DNA of 64,000 nucleotides from an uncultured Methanomassiliicoccus sp. GTDB taxonomy: Archaea; Thermoplasmatota; Thermoplasmata; Methanomassiliicoccales; Methanomassiliicoccaceae. Shown here in pieces: positions 42,690 to 52,692 of the stretch. The DNA is taken from contig CALUEU010000006.1 of assembly GCA_944319735.1 (NCBI GenBank), positions 62,001 to 126,000 on the forward strand. The letters run 5' to 3'. Made by a program: the position numbers and the translations under genes. The notes under the pieces are model-generated. The model was not told the origin of the DNA. It was given only the letters and a program-made list of their open reading frames with translations, and did not search any database. The number at the start of each line of letters is the position of its first letter. Positions within the stretch are counted from its first letter, which is position 1.

Positions 42690-43784
42690 GTGAATATTGG
42701 ATTTGTAATAAACCCCATAGCAGGATTAGGGGGAAGCGTAGGTCTAAAAGGAACAGACGGCAAAAGATGCGCTGAAGCTAAGAACCGTGGTGCTGTTTCT
42801 CATGTGTTTGAAAGAGCATCGGAAGCTTTTGAATGCGCCGGAGATCTCATGGACTCTGAGTTTCAAACTGCAGGCGGACCGATGGGAGAAGATGTTTTAA
42901 GAAAATTCACACCACATATCAAAGTCACATACATACCCAAAGAGAACAGCGACAATGAAGATACCAAATTGGCTTGCAAGTCTTTCAAAGATATTGATCT
43001 CCTGATATTTGTAGGCGGAGACGGCACAGCCCGGGATATTATGGATGCCAGACAAGACGTTCCAGTACTCGGAATTCCAGCTGGTGTTAAAATGCATTCA
43101 TCAGTATTTGCTAACACTCCAAAAGAAGCAGGGGATCTTCTTCGTATGATTATGATAGGCGGATTTAAAGTAAGATCTGCAGAAGTTATGGATGTAGATG
43201 AAAATGCACTCGATGAAGACAGAATGAGTGCTTCTCTTTATGGTTATCTGCCATCAATAGAAGAGAACAATTTTATGCAAAGCTCGAAAACGATGTCATA
43301 CGGTGCATCTGATGAAGATATGAAAAAATCACTGGCAGAGTTTTTCGTAGCAGATATGGAAAAAGACGTTTTGTATATATTGGGCACAGGTAGCACTGTT
43401 GAAGCTATTGGACGCAAGCTTGGAATAGATAAAACGATGCTCGGCGTAGATATTGTATATAATGGACATATGCTTAAAAAAGATATTTCAGAAAAGGAAA
43501 TTCTAGCAGCACTGGATGAGTATCAGAAAGCCAAGATAGTCGTCACACCGATAGGTTCTCAGGGATTCATATTCGGGAGAGGAAATCAGCAGATATCTGC
43601 AAAAGTGATCCGCAAAGTAGGAGTGGAAAACGTCATAGTTATAGCCACACCTGCTAAACTGAATGAAATAAAATGCATAAAGGTAGATACTGGTGACTTG
43701 GAATTAGATGCCATGTTCAAATGTTACTTACAAGTAGATGCCCATAGCAAAGAAGAACATGTTGTCAAAATTGAAGAAGAGTGA
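42690..43784 (+). CDS. ATP-NAD kinase family protein (COG3199-like)
   Basis: 364 residues with GTG start. NIGFVINPIAGLGGSVGLKGTDG begins the protein (in part), and FVGGDGTARDIMDA carries the GGDGT motif of NAD kinases and diacylglycerol kinases; VLGIPAGVKMHSSVFA is also typical. Known: COG3199 proteins are NAD-kinase-like, but several have unproven substrates. It is transcribed alone or with the cys-met operon downstream (91 bp to the cysK start codon, with a TATA box between). Confidence 0.85.
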   Translation: MNIGFVINPIAGLGGSVGLKGTDGKRCAEAKNRGAVSHVFERASEAFECAGDLMDSEFQTAGGPMGEDVLRKFTPHIKVTYIPKENSDNEDTKLACKSFKDIDLLIFVGGDGTARDIMDARQDVPVLGIPAGVKMHSSVFANTPKEAGDLLRMIMIGGFKVRSAEVMDVDENALDEDRMSASLYGYLPSIEENNFMQSSKTMSYGASDEDMKKSLAEFFVADMEKDVLYILGTGSTVEAIGRKLGIDKTMLGVDIVYNGHMLKKDISEKEILAALDEYQKAKIVVTPIGSQGFIFGRGNQQISAKVIRKVGVENVIVIATPAKLNEIKCIKVDTGDLELDAMFKCYLQVDAHSKEEHVVKIEEE

Positions 43785-43875
43785 GCTTATCAATTTTATA
43801 AATATTCTGAAGAAGAAAGCTATATATGCGTGTGTATGCATGCATTGATTAACTATTGTGAAGACAGGGATAACA

Positions 43876-44781
43876 ATGGTCGTATACGACAGTATATTGG
43901 ACACTATTGGCAAAACACCCATAGTGAAACTAAATAAAATGGCTCCAGAAGGCTCTCATGTGTATGTTAAAGTAGAGAGTTTCAATCCTGCAGGATCTAT
44001 TAAAGACCGCGCCGTTTTGAGAATGATTGATGACGCTGAAGAAAAAGGCCTTCTAAAAAAAGGCGGCGTTATAGTGGAGCCGACATCAGGAAACACCGGC
44101 ATTGCCATTGCCCTCATTGCAGCGGCAAGGGGATATAAGGCAATAATAACAATGCCAGACACAATGAGCAAAGAGCGCACGGCATTCATAAAGGCGTATG
44201 GTGCAGAGGTCGTGTATACGCCAGGAAAAAACGGGATGGCTGGTGCCATTGAAAAGGCAAAGGAGCTCTGCGAAGAAATCGGAGCGTTTATGCCTATGCA
44301 ATTCAGCAATTCATCTAACATTGACGCACATTATATGACTACTGCAAATGAAATACTGAAAGACCTACCTGATGTAGACTATGTATTTGCAGGCATAGGT
44401 ACCGGCGGAACAGCTTCAGGAATCGGAAGAAGCTTAAAAGATTCCGGATCAAAAGGAAAAGTAATTGGAGTGGAACCTGCTGAAAGTCCATTAATCACAG
44501 AAGGTCATGCCGGCCCGCATAAGATTCAAGGAATAGGTGCGAACTTTATACCAGACAATTATGATCCAGCTGCAATTGAGCAGGTTGTAACTGTGAAAGG
44601 AGATGATGCAGTCGCTACATCTGTAAGGCTTGCAAAAGAAGAGGGAATATTTGCAGGAATTTCTTCAGGAGCAGCAGTGTTTGCAGCTCTACAGCAGGCT
44701 GAAAGGGAGAAAGGAAAAATCATACTGGCCATACTCCCAGATGGCGGAGAAAGGTATGTAAGTTTAGGAATATATTATTAA
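43876..44781 (+). CDS. cysK: Cysteine synthase (O-acetylserine sulfhydrylase)
   Basis: 301 residues from ATG at 43876, which follows AGGGAT at a good distance; a GTG at 43858 is in frame. PLP lysine in NPAGSIKDR, substrate loop EPTSGNTGIAIA, and GIGTGGTASGIGR for the phosphate. A TATA box at about 43819-43828 precedes. Known: makes cysteine from O-acetylserine and sulfide. It leads the cysK–metY–metA operon. Confidence 0.95.
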   Translation: MVVYDSILDTIGKTPIVKLNKMAPEGSHVYVKVESFNPAGSIKDRAVLRMIDDAEEKGLLKKGGVIVEPTSGNTGIAIALIAAARGYKAIITMPDTMSKERTAFIKAYGAEVVYTPGKNGMAGAIEKAKELCEEIGAFMPMQFSNSSNIDAHYMTTANEILKDLPDVDYVFAGIGTGGTASGIGRSLKDSGSKGKVIGVEPAESPLITEGHAGPHKIQGIGANFIPDNYDPAAIEQVVTVKGDDAVATSVRLAKEEGIFAGISSGAAVFAALQQAEREKGKIILAILPDGGERYVSLGIYY

Positions 44782-44811
44782 TTATTAATATTAAATTAAG
44801 AAGGTAAAAAC

Positions 44812-46095
44812 ATGCAGAAGAATAAGTATAAATTTGAAACTATTCAAGTTCATGCAGGTCAGGAAACCCCTGATCCAGCGTCTGATTCAAGGGCTGTTCC
44901 CATATATCAGACTACAGCATATGTGTTCAAGAATTTTGAACATGCTGCCGCCCGTTTTGATTTGTCAGATCAGGGAAATATATATGGAAGACTGACAAAT
45001 ACAACTCAAGAAATTTTTGAAAAGAGAATTGCTGCATTAGAGGGAGGAGTGGCTGCATTAGCAGTGGCCTCAGGTGCTGCAGCAATAACATATACAATTT
45101 TGAATTTAGCACAGGCCGGGGACCATGTGGTTTCATCCCAAGCAATATATGGTGGCACTTTCAACCTGTTGGCTCAGACTTTGCCACAGTATGGAATAAC
45201 AACCACATTTGTAGACCCTGATGAAAAAGACAGTTTTGAAAAAGCCATCAGGCCAAATACAAAGGCTATTTTTATTGAGACCATTGGTAACCCAAATGCT
45301 ACATTGATTGATATTGAAAAAGTAGCTGAGATTGCTCATAAAAATAAGATTCCGCTTATTGTAGACAGCACATTTTCTACACCTTATTTGATCAGACCTT
45401 TTGAATATGGAGCGGATATTGTTGTCCATTCTGCAACAAAATTCATAGGCGGCCACGGCACAGCAATCGGTGGTGTCATCATTGACGGCGGAAATTTTGA
45501 TTGGAAAGATAGTGGCAAATTCCCTTCATTAGTAGAACCGAATCCAAGTTATCACGGCGTCAGCTTCACAGAGGCTGCAGGCCCAGCTGCATTTGTTACT
45601 AAAATCCGTGCTATTCTGCTCAGAGATACTGGAGCAACAATATCGCCAGTTAATTCTTTCATATTCCTGCAAGGGTTGGAAACTTTATCTCTCCGTGTAG
45701 AAAGACATGTAGAAAATGCACTTAAAGTCGTAGAGTACTTGAGTAAACATCCAAATGTGGAGAAAGTAAATCACCCGTCTCTTCCAGATCATCCTAACCA
45801 TGATCTGTACAAAAAATACTACCCAAACGGAGGAGCATCCATATTCACATTTGATATTAAAGGTGGAGTCAAAGAAGCTCAGGAATTTATTGATAAACTA
45901 GAAATATTCTCACTCTTGGCAAATGTAGCTGATGTGAAGTCGCTGGTAATCCATCCAGCTACAACCACCCACGCACAGCTGACTGAAGAAGAAAGGGTTG
46001 CACAGGGAATTAAACCTAATACAATCCGTTTATCAATAGGTACAGAACACATTGACGACATTATTGCCGATCTAGAGCAGGCGTTTGGAGAATAA
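44812..46095 (+). CDS. metY: O-acetylhomoserine sulfhydrylase
   Basis: 427 residues, the length typical of MetY rather than the shorter MetB/MetC. PLP lysine in HSATKFIGGHGTAIGG, and the N-terminal ETIQVHAGQETPDP characteristic of the O-acetylhomoserine class. Known: converts O-acetylhomoserine plus sulfide to homocysteine. It is followed after 14 bp by metA, which has an AAGGAGG Shine-Dalgarno. Confidence 0.95.
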   Translation: MQKNKYKFETIQVHAGQETPDPASDSRAVPIYQTTAYVFKNFEHAAARFDLSDQGNIYGRLTNTTQEIFEKRIAALEGGVAALAVASGAAAITYTILNLAQAGDHVVSSQAIYGGTFNLLAQTLPQYGITTTFVDPDEKDSFEKAIRPNTKAIFIETIGNPNATLIDIEKVAEIAHKNKIPLIVDSTFSTPYLIRPFEYGADIVVHSATKFIGGHGTAIGGVIIDGGNFDWKDSGKFPSLVEPNPSYHGVSFTEAAGPAAFVTKIRAILLRDTGATISPVNSFIFLQGLETLSLRVERHVENALKVVEYLSKHPNVEKVNHPSLPDHPNHDLYKKYYPNGGASIFTFDIKGGVKEAQEFIDKLEIFSLLANVADVKSLVIHPATTTHAQLTEEERVAQGIKPNTIRLSIGTEHIDDIIADLEQAFGE

Positions 46096-46109
46096 AGGAG
46101 GAAACACTG

Positions 46110-47027
46110 ATGCCGATCAATATACCAGATGATCTTCCAGCAGCATCAATACTGGAATCTGAAAAGATTTTCGTAATGAATGAAAATCGTGCCCGGCATC
46201 AGGATATCCGTCCACTTGAAATTCTCATATTCAATTTAATGCCTTCAAAAGTAGAGACAGAAACTCAAATTCTGAGGTTATTAAGCAACAGTCCCATCCA
46301 GATCGACATTGATCTGCTGCGTACTGAAACGTACATCTCTAAGCATACGTCTCAAGATTACCTCAGACATTTCTATAAAACATTTAATGAGATTAAAAAT
46401 AAAAAATATGATGGAATGATAATTACAGGCGCTCCTGTTGAAAACATGGCATATGAGTCTGTAAAGTATTGGAGAGAATTCTGTGAGATCCTGGATTGGT
46501 CTCTGACTAACTCATTCTCAACAATGCACATATGCTGGGGAGCATTAGCGGCCCTGTATTATCATTATGGGATACCAAAACATCCACTGAATGAAAAAAT
46601 TTCTGGAATATATGCTCATGTCCCTCTTGATTATTATCATCCCCTTCTAAGAGGATTTGACGATGTATTTTACATGCCCCACTCCAGATATATGACAGTA
46701 AAAGAATCTGATTTAAAGGGAGATCTTAAAGTATTGGCACGCTCCAAAGAAGCAGGCCCTGCAATAATCATGTCTGACAAATTAAAACAGATTTTTGTCA
46801 CTGGACATTTGGAATATGACACGATGACGTTGGCAAACGAGTACAGAAGAGATGTTGAAAAAGGACTGCATCCCATGATTCCAGAAAATTATTTTCCCAA
46901 TGATGATCCGAACGCTGCTCCTAAGAAGCTTTGGAGAAGTCATGCAAGCCTATTGTTTTCAAATTGGCTCAATTATTATGTGTACCAGCAAACGCCGTAT
47001 GATCTGCTGAAAATCGGCAGATCATAA
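46110..47027 (+). CDS. metA: Homoserine O-acetyltransferase of the MetA type
   Basis: 305 residues. Catalytic residues Cys142 (HICWGA), His233 and Glu235 (GHLEYDT) are in place. Residue 111 is Glu (GAPVE). Known: MetA enzymes with Glu111 use acetyl-CoA, those with Gly111 use succinyl-CoA. Together with MetY downstream chemistry this predicts O-acetylhomoserine production, not succinyl. Direct sulfide assimilation to cysteine and homocysteine follows from the operon. Confidence 0.93.
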   Translation: MPINIPDDLPAASILESEKIFVMNENRARHQDIRPLEILIFNLMPSKVETETQILRLLSNSPIQIDIDLLRTETYISKHTSQDYLRHFYKTFNEIKNKKYDGMIITGAPVENMAYESVKYWREFCEILDWSLTNSFSTMHICWGALAALYYHYGIPKHPLNEKISGIYAHVPLDYYHPLLRGFDDVFYMPHSRYMTVKESDLKGDLKVLARSKEAGPAIIMSDKLKQIFVTGHLEYDTMTLANEYRRDVEKGLHPMIPENYFPNDDPNAAPKKLWRSHASLLFSNWLNYYVYQQTPYDLLKIGRS

Positions 47028-47106
47028 TATTTTTCTTTATTGAAAGCAATCTGACAACATAAATCTTGGACATAATTCAATTACCTAGAATTTCATTAGC
47101 TCAAGT

Positions 47107-47376
47107 ATGAGTAGAGTGAACATTGGCAGCAACAAAGTTTTAGTACTGAGCCGTAGGACTCTCTGCGATAACTGCTCTGCTGATGTCTGTTTATATAAAA
47201 AAGAAGGAAAAAGAGTTACAGAATGTGAACATTTTATTCCCATTCTGGCAGCATACAAACGCTGCAGTTCCTGCGGAGAGATTTTTGAGGTCTCCGCCAA
47301 CTCCATGTCATTAAGAGAGGATATGTGTTTGAGATGCAGCCATCAATCATATTCTCGGACCGATAAGCTGCCATAG
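47107..47376 (+). CDS. Small cysteine-rich protein, possible double zinc ribbon
   Basis: 89 residues with eight cysteines: LCDNCSADVC, TECEHF, RCSSCGEIF and MCLRCSH, spaced as two CxxC knuckles plus partners. Not recognised as a named family. Its 3' end overlaps the 3' end of the convergent M50 protease gene by 30 bp. Confidence 0.65.
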   Translation: MSRVNIGSNKVLVLSRRTLCDNCSADVCLYKKEGKRVTECEHFIPILAAYKRCSSCGEIFEVSANSMSLREDMCLRCSHQSYSRTDKLP

Positions 47377-48954
47377 GATCAGGAACAGGATCATTAGTGC
47401 AAATGCCCATGTAACTGAATCCACAAAGTTCATCCTTTCTTTATCTGGCATTTTCTTGCGCACCTTCTGCACCAGTGAATCCAGCCAGTCTCTGAAGATA
47501 TATCCTCCATCTAACGGGATAGCAGGAAGTGCATTTGTAAGACCAAGCATAAGGTTGATCCAGAACAGCCAATAGAAACAGTTGGCCATAATCCAGAATG
47601 AATCAGATGACATTCCAGAGAAGATTCCCTGAGGTTCATACACATCAACTAGAGATGCCGGGAACGGCTGATATCCAGTCAGAGGCAGAGTAACATAAGT
47701 CAGGAAAGAGTGGAAGTAATCATCCACAGAGTCATCGCCTGCAAACGGATGTGCCATTGAATCAATCAGGGCCTGAGGATCTTGAACGACCATTCCCATG
47801 TATGCTGTGTTTACACCAAGGAATGCCATGTCCTCCATTCCTTCTGTGCTAAGCCCTCTGGATTCGTAGTATTCTAGCTTGCTCGTCGGAGTTATTTCAG
47901 TAACACTTTTGTCAAGAACATACTCTCCAATTCCTGTATCTGCATTGTAAGAATATGAGTAGGCTATAATCGGTACTGTTTTGCCAATCTTAAGACTGTT
48001 CATTACAGTCTTAAAATCAGACTCATTGCGGATGACTTCACCGTTTATGGAATAAATCATCATGCCTGGTTTCAGACCGGCATCGCCCGAAGGCATTCCT
48101 TTTTCAGTAGTAGTCAGTATGACTCCTGAAATCACTTCTTTTGTGAAAATTTCACCATTGTAATAATATTCTACGGTGACACGTTTAGTAGGATCAGGAG
48201 CATCAACATTCGGATAGCCGTCTATTTCAACTTCTATTCCATTTATGGAAATAATCTGTGCACCTACTGGAATTCCAGCCATGTCAGCTGGACCGCCATC
48301 ATAGACCGTAGATGCCATCGGGGCATCGTAAACAGGAGCTACAGAACCTAATGCTACAGCTGAAAATAATCCTGCAAAGAGCAATGCTGCTAGGATGTTA
48401 GTTCCAGGACCTACAGCATACACGGCTGTGCGCTTTTTTCTTGTAGTTTTTTCAAGAGCTTCTTCGTCCGGCTCAGTGAATGCTCCCATGGGTATTACCA
48501 TCCAGACAATACCCAGTGATTTTACGCCCATGCCATGAACTCTGGTAAGAATACCATGGGCAAACTCATGGATGACGACAGCCACTACCAATCCAAGAAT
48601 TCCATACCATAGAGGAATAATGGGGTTAATTCCTGGAATTCCCAGAACCATGTCTACGCCGGGAGCATTTTCAGCAGGGATGTTTGTAACCAAAGTTGCT
48701 TCCCAGAGTAAAAGTGCAGTCATTCCAAACATGATTACTGCTACAATGCCTTTAGACAAGAGAGCGTAAGCATTCCAAAATCTGTGGGGGCGAGACAACT
48801 TATCAATAAGATCTCTTCCGCGACTGGTCCTCCACATAACAAACGGACCCCATGCAGACATATGATGCTTAGCAAGAATCCCTTTTTTGTCGAGAATATA
48901 GACCGCAGCCCAAAATGCGATTACCAAGATGATCGCTATCAGGTATCCGTTCAT
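47347..48954 (-). CDS. Site-2-type membrane metalloprotease (M50) with PDZ domains
   Basis: 535 residues. The zinc site HEFAH (129-133) lies in a membrane helix; the second ligand region is NALPAIPLDGG (near 495). Two PDZ-like segments lie between (GGPADMAGIPVGAQIISINGIEV in part, and GDAGLKPGMMIYSINGEVI in part). At least five membrane helices. Known: intramembrane proteolysis, often for signal release. It diverges from cutA with overlapping 5' regions. Confidence 0.93.
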   Translation of the reverse strand: MNGYLIAIILVIAFWAAVYILDKKGILAKHHMSAWGPFVMWRTSRGRDLIDKLSRPHRFWNAYALLSKGIVAVIMFGMTALLLWEATLVTNIPAENAPGVDMVLGIPGINPIIPLWYGILGLVVAVVIHEFAHGILTRVHGMGVKSLGIVWMVIPMGAFTEPDEEALEKTTRKKRTAVYAVGPGTNILAALLFAGLFSAVALGSVAPVYDAPMASTVYDGGPADMAGIPVGAQIISINGIEVEIDGYPNVDAPDPTKRVTVEYYYNGEIFTKEVISGVILTTTEKGMPSGDAGLKPGMMIYSINGEVIRNESDFKTVMNSLKIGKTVPIIAYSYSYNADTGIGEYVLDKSVTEITPTSKLEYYESRGLSTEGMEDMAFLGVNTAYMGMVVQDPQALIDSMAHPFAGDDSVDDYFHSFLTYVTLPLTGYQPFPASLVDVYEPQGIFSGMSSDSFWIMANCFYWLFWINLMLGLTNALPAIPLDGGYIFRDWLDSLVQKVRKKMPDKERMNFVDSVTWAFALMILFLILWQLIGPRI

Positions 48955-49015
48955 TGTATTCCAATCGCATCAAGTAACAAGCATTATTTATGTCTACGCT
49001 GACATTCTCAAAAAT

Positions 49016-49348
49016 ATGGATAAAATAAAAATGAGGTTTTCTTCTGTTTTAGTCACGTTTCCAGACAAAGATTGTGCCAAAAGAATAGCTGAAGAAGTCA
49101 TTGAAAAGAAGCTAGCCGCATGTGTAAATATGTTTCCGGTAGAATCAATCTATCGTTGGGAGGGTAGCATCCAGCATGATTGCGAGGTAAGTGGTATTTT
49201 TAAAATAAGATCTGAAGACTTTGAAGAATTTTCTGAGCGTGTACGTAGTCTCCATCCATATGAAGTACCTTGTATCGTGAGTTATCAGATAAACAACGGC
49301 ACAGATGATTATCTGAACTGGATCAGAGAGTCAACGATTCGGGACTGA
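49016..49348 (+). CDS. cutA: CutA1-like divalent cation tolerance protein
   Basis: 110 residues from ATG at 49016. KLAACVNMFPVESIYRWEG and PYEVPCIVSYQI are family motifs (in part). A TATA-like ATTATTTA at about 48983-48990 puts the transcript start near the ATG, so longer starts are rejected. Known: trimeric protein linked to copper or other metals, function still vague. Its 3' end overlaps mptE by 26 bp. Confidence 0.93.
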   Translation: MDKIKMRFSSVLVTFPDKDCAKRIAEEVIEKKLAACVNMFPVESIYRWEGSIQHDCEVSGIFKIRSEDFEEFSERVRSLHPYEVPCIVSYQINNGTDDYLNWIRESTIRD

Positions 49349-49967
49349 CCATTTCTATTATCTTTTTAGCCCAGAGAAGTTTTTTTCTTTTTATCTCAAG
49401 ATCTTTACCTGCTTTAACATAAGGATTTGAAAAATCAAATCCCCTGAGATGTACTTTTTCGGCTCCCAGGGATTTAGCTAAAACAACAGCCCTGTCCCCG
49501 TCAGTAAAGCCACCAAAGTTAAACAGACCTTCCAAAGGCCTGCATTGGACTGTAGGAAGAATTAAACCATTAAACAAAGGAACATACTTCTTCAAAAGAT
49601 CGATGTTGTCTCCATGGCCGTGAATCACTGCCACAGAGCCTCTTGCATTTGCCTCAATTTCTCTCTGGATGCAGCCGTCTAAATCTGTCACAATAATGTC
49701 AGGCTGAGTGTCTATTCTTGAAACAGAGCCGTCAGCAGCTATTAGTTTACCTCTGATGCCATATTTCAGCAGATCATCCTCAAGATTATAGCCACACCCG
49801 CATACTGTTGCTTCACCAGTTATTCTCAGACGTTCTGGAGAGATTGTTTTACGGTCTCTGCATAGGTCAGCAAGGGTCTGTGCAGATTTTTCATCATCAT
49901 CTCTGGAAAAACCAAAACTTTCTATGATCTCGAGATAGATGGGTTCCCATTCTGAGAACTCCATGTG
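49323..49967 (-). CDS. mptE: 6-hydroxymethyl-7,8-dihydropterin pyrophosphokinase MptE-like
   Basis: 214 residues from ATG at 49967, with GGAGTGAT directly upstream overlapping the DUF373 gene's end. VCGCGYNLEDDLL, DIIVTDLDG and VIHGHGDN mark the DUF115/COG1634 family. Known: archaeal MptE makes the pterin diphosphate for tetrahydromethanopterin or folate. Translationally coupled to the DUF373 gene. Confidence 0.88.
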   Translation of the reverse strand, partial: HMEFSEWEPIYLEIIESFGFSRDDDEKSAQTLADLCRDRKTISPERLRITGEATVCGCGYNLEDDLLKYGIRGKLIAADGSVSRIDTQPDIIVTDLDGCIQREIEANARGSVAVIHGHGDNIDLLKKYVPLFNGLILPTVQCRPLEGLFNFGGFTDGDRAVVLAKSLGAEKVHLRGFDFSNPYVKAGKDLEIKRKKLLWAKKIIEMVSPESLTL

Positions 49968-49968
49968 A

Positions 49969-51093
49969 TCACTCCAGATCGTCATTAAAGTCATCGTCTT
50001 TCTTCATGGCACGGAAAGAGAAGTTTAGAATGCCGGCAAATATTGCCAGACCAAATCCTAGTACGAACTCAAGCACTACCAAAAGATCTTCGTAACTTGC
50101 ATATCCAAACAAACTGTTGGCTGAGTCAAGAGCACCCTGTACGATGAATCCCACTGCAAAGATTGTAATGGATTCAACTATTGCTCCATAAGTTATTTTT
50201 CTCTCCAGCGCGTAGTTGTTTACGAATCTTCCAATGAGCAGCACAACATAAGAGAATATTGCCAGCCATAAGAATCCGCCAAAGAATGCTAACACATGCC
50301 TGCCTACATTTTTATCCACAATGGCGGCAGCAGAATCCCAGCCGTAGAATATTGCGGTTATCAGCAGTATGAGTGAAAGAACTGCAAATGGAATTAACTG
50401 ACTTCCAGACCGGACAGCCTTTTTCACTCCCCGTAAATACAACTTCAGATGCTCATCAAGCTTGTATGCAAACGATACTAGATAGGCGCCCACTACAAGC
50501 CAGATCATTGATATGCCGATTTTGTTGTAGGAAACATTTGAACCGTTCATCATTCCCACAAGTGGATCCATGATTGAGAACAGACCGTAAATGAGTAATG
50601 CAAGGCCGATAGGGGCCAAGATTCTTTTACGCATCTTGTCATCCTGGATCATCTTCACGACGATGTAAAAGATGCCTTCCAAAGTAGGAGCCTGTTTAAC
50701 ATACACCTTTTTTACAGAATCAACTTTGATTCTGGATGAGATAATCGGATAGATGTACTCGTCTTCTGCTCCATCTGATACTAATATGACTCTGTCTGCT
50801 GAAGTCGTGTTGATAACTGTTTCTAACTGAGTTGTGAGGGCTAAATCACTCTCATACCCCACATGGATATCGCCGCAGATTGTTGCAATCTCAACGTCGA
50901 CTCCTTTTTTCAGCATCTCATCATACATGCTGATTGCTGCAAAAATCGTATTAATGTCTGAATCTTCTGGATCCTTAAGAGCCAGACCATTTGCAGCGAT
51001 CATATTTTCTTCTCTGCCGATAAAAGGGCTGTTTAAACCAGCCTTCCTGCCAAAATCATCATCTCGGTCCACGCAGAGAACAAGTGTTTTCAT
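49969..51093 (-). CDS. DUF373 family membrane protein
   Basis: 374 residues. The N-terminal half is soluble (TLVLCVDRDDDFGRKAG, DRVILVSDGAEDEYIYPII) and the C-terminal half has about six membrane helices. This plan is that of DUF373, an archaea-specific family without known function. It precedes mptE in one operon. Confidence 0.88.
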   Translation of the reverse strand: MKTLVLCVDRDDDFGRKAGLNSPFIGREENMIAANGLALKDPEDSDINTIFAAISMYDEMLKKGVDVEIATICGDIHVGYESDLALTTQLETVINTTSADRVILVSDGAEDEYIYPIISSRIKVDSVKKVYVKQAPTLEGIFYIVVKMIQDDKMRKRILAPIGLALLIYGLFSIMDPLVGMMNGSNVSYNKIGISMIWLVVGAYLVSFAYKLDEHLKLYLRGVKKAVRSGSQLIPFAVLSLILLITAIFYGWDSAAAIVDKNVGRHVLAFFGGFLWLAIFSYVVLLIGRFVNNYALERKITYGAIVESITIFAVGFIVQGALDSANSLFGYASYEDLLVVLEFVLGFGLAIFAGILNFSFRAMKKDDDFNDDLE

Positions 51094-51347
51094 TCACCCC
51101 CCATATCGAAACCTAAGATATTTAAGCTTCGACCTGGGAGCAGCTAAATATAGAATTTTAAGCTTGGGAATTTCTTTAAAAAAGATTATATTTTAAATAT
51201 ATTTATACGATATCAATATTAATACTGGCATATTGAACATTAATAAACCGATAGGCATCAAGATATATATTAGATGCAATATCCCCTCTAGGCAGTCGCT
51301 GAAGAACTCTCATTTAATTATCAGCAATGGGCTGCAGAGGAAATTCG

Positions 51348-51983
51348 ATGAAAATTGTTTGGCACGGACATTCTTGTTTCGAAATTCGAGATGGTATAAC
51401 GGTGGTTACAGATCCGCACGATGGCAAATCAATAGGGATTAAACCACCAGTTGTGAAGGCAGACGTGGTGCTGGTTTCACATGATCATTTTGACCATAAC
51501 TGCATAAGAATTGTTAAAGGCGATCCTCAGATCATCACAGACTGTGAAGAAACAGTAATTGGTGATTTGAAAATCAGAGGTGTGCCGAGTTTCCATGACA
51601 AGGAAGAGGGTTCTAAACGCGGTAAAAATACAATTTTTTGTTTTGAGATGGATGATATAAAGTTTTGTCACTGCGGGGATTTAGGGCATCTGCTTACAGA
51701 AGAGCAGGCTGAAGCCATTGGACCTGTAGATGTTTTGTTTATTCCAGTCGGAGGAGTTTTTACAATAGACAGCAGTGATGCAAAAAAAGTGATTGAAACG
51801 ATTAAGCCGTCTGTAGTCATTCCAATGCATTATCATGTCGGAGGCCTGTCGATATCAGTAGACAGTATTGATTCCTTTTTAGACGGCCTCTCAGAAGAAG
51901 ATGTGCTGGGAGTCGGTAATGAAATCGACTTCAACAAAGAAGACATGTCTCAAAAAACTGAATACTGGGTCTTTTCACCTTAG
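51348..51983 (+). CDS. Metallo-beta-lactamase-fold hydrolase, UPF0173
   Basis: 211 residues from ATG at 51348, preceded by GAGG; the ATG at 51327 includes that site. VSHDHFDHN is the HxHxDH metal motif, FCHCGDLGH and PMHYHVGG supply further ligands. Known: UPF0173 proteins are zinc-dependent hydrolases with unproven substrate. The last codons form the left arm of the terminator. Confidence 0.9.
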   Translation: MKIVWHGHSCFEIRDGITVVTDPHDGKSIGIKPPVVKADVVLVSHDHFDHNCIRIVKGDPQIITDCEETVIGDLKIRGVPSFHDKEEGSKRGKNTIFCFEMDDIKFCHCGDLGHLLTEEQAEAIGPVDVLFIPVGGVFTIDSSDAKKVIETIKPSVVIPMHYHVGGLSISVDSIDSFLDGLSEEDVLGVGNEIDFNKEDMSQKTEYWVFSP

Positions 51984-51993
51984 GGTGAAAGAC
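51969..51993. terminator. Hairpin overlapping the stop codon of the UPF0173 gene
   Basis: GTCTTT-T-CACC pairs with GGTGAAAGAC around a small loop containing the TAG stop. It faces the convergent eIF6 gene; A/T-rich runs follow on both strands. Confidence 0.6.
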
Positions 51994-52018
51994 CTTTAAA
52001 AAATAAACTTAAAAAAGA

Positions 52019-52675
52019 TTACAGATACAGAGCATCTTCGACTCTGCCCATCTCTATTGGAGTTGTTTTAGATCCTACTGTGGCACCTTTTGTATTGACT
52101 AGAATACTGGCGCCTACTGTACGGGAACCATAGTTCAAAGTTCCCACCGCCACTGGAACTTTAAACAGAGATTTGAGCATGTCCTGTTCCTCTTTTGTAG
52201 CCAGAGGATGACAGAGAAGGCCTTTGTTAGTAACAGCGCAGACTGATCCGACAGTATTGTATCCTGCAACAGAACCTTTGACGACTTCTACGTTGAGTAT
52301 GTCGGCAATCGTCCTGATACTGGCATTGTCTATGTCAGGATTTACGAGTGCAGCATTGTCATTTACAAGAATATTATTGCCAAATGCATTCACACGGTCT
52401 TTGATCCTTCTGAAACGAAGTTTGCCGCGTAAAGGCCTAAGCTCTGAAAGCGAGACCATGTCAGATGTCACGGCCCCGTAAGAATTCATAGCCATTAGGG
52501 TACCAAGGATGGTGCTAGAAGCTAAACTCGTTCTGATCACATCTACTTCAAGACACGCTTTGATATCATCAATAAGCGAGTCTTGACAATCTAAAGGAAC
52601 TAATGAGATCTCTTCATTAGCTACGCAGTAGACTCCTATGAACGGATTGCCATTGTAGCTGGAGAGTCTCATCAT
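52019..52675 (-). CDS. eif6: Translation initiation factor aIF6
   Basis: 218 residues. FIGVYCVANEEISLVPL, NILVNDNAALVNPDI and NYGSRTVGASILVN are recognisable (in part). Known: binds the 50S subunit and keeps it from joining 30S. Last gene of the rps19e operon, 17 bp after rpl31e. Confidence 0.96.
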   Translation of the reverse strand: MMRLSSYNGNPFIGVYCVANEEISLVPLDCQDSLIDDIKACLEVDVIRTSLASSTILGTLMAMNSYGAVTSDMVSLSELRPLRGKLRFRRIKDRVNAFGNNILVNDNAALVNPDIDNASIRTIADILNVEVVKGSVAGYNTVGSVCAVTNKGLLCHPLATKEEQDMLKSLFKVPVAVGTLNYGSRTVGASILVNTKGATVGSKTTPIEMGRVEDALYL

Positions 52676-52692
52676 ATGACATCACCGCGGAT

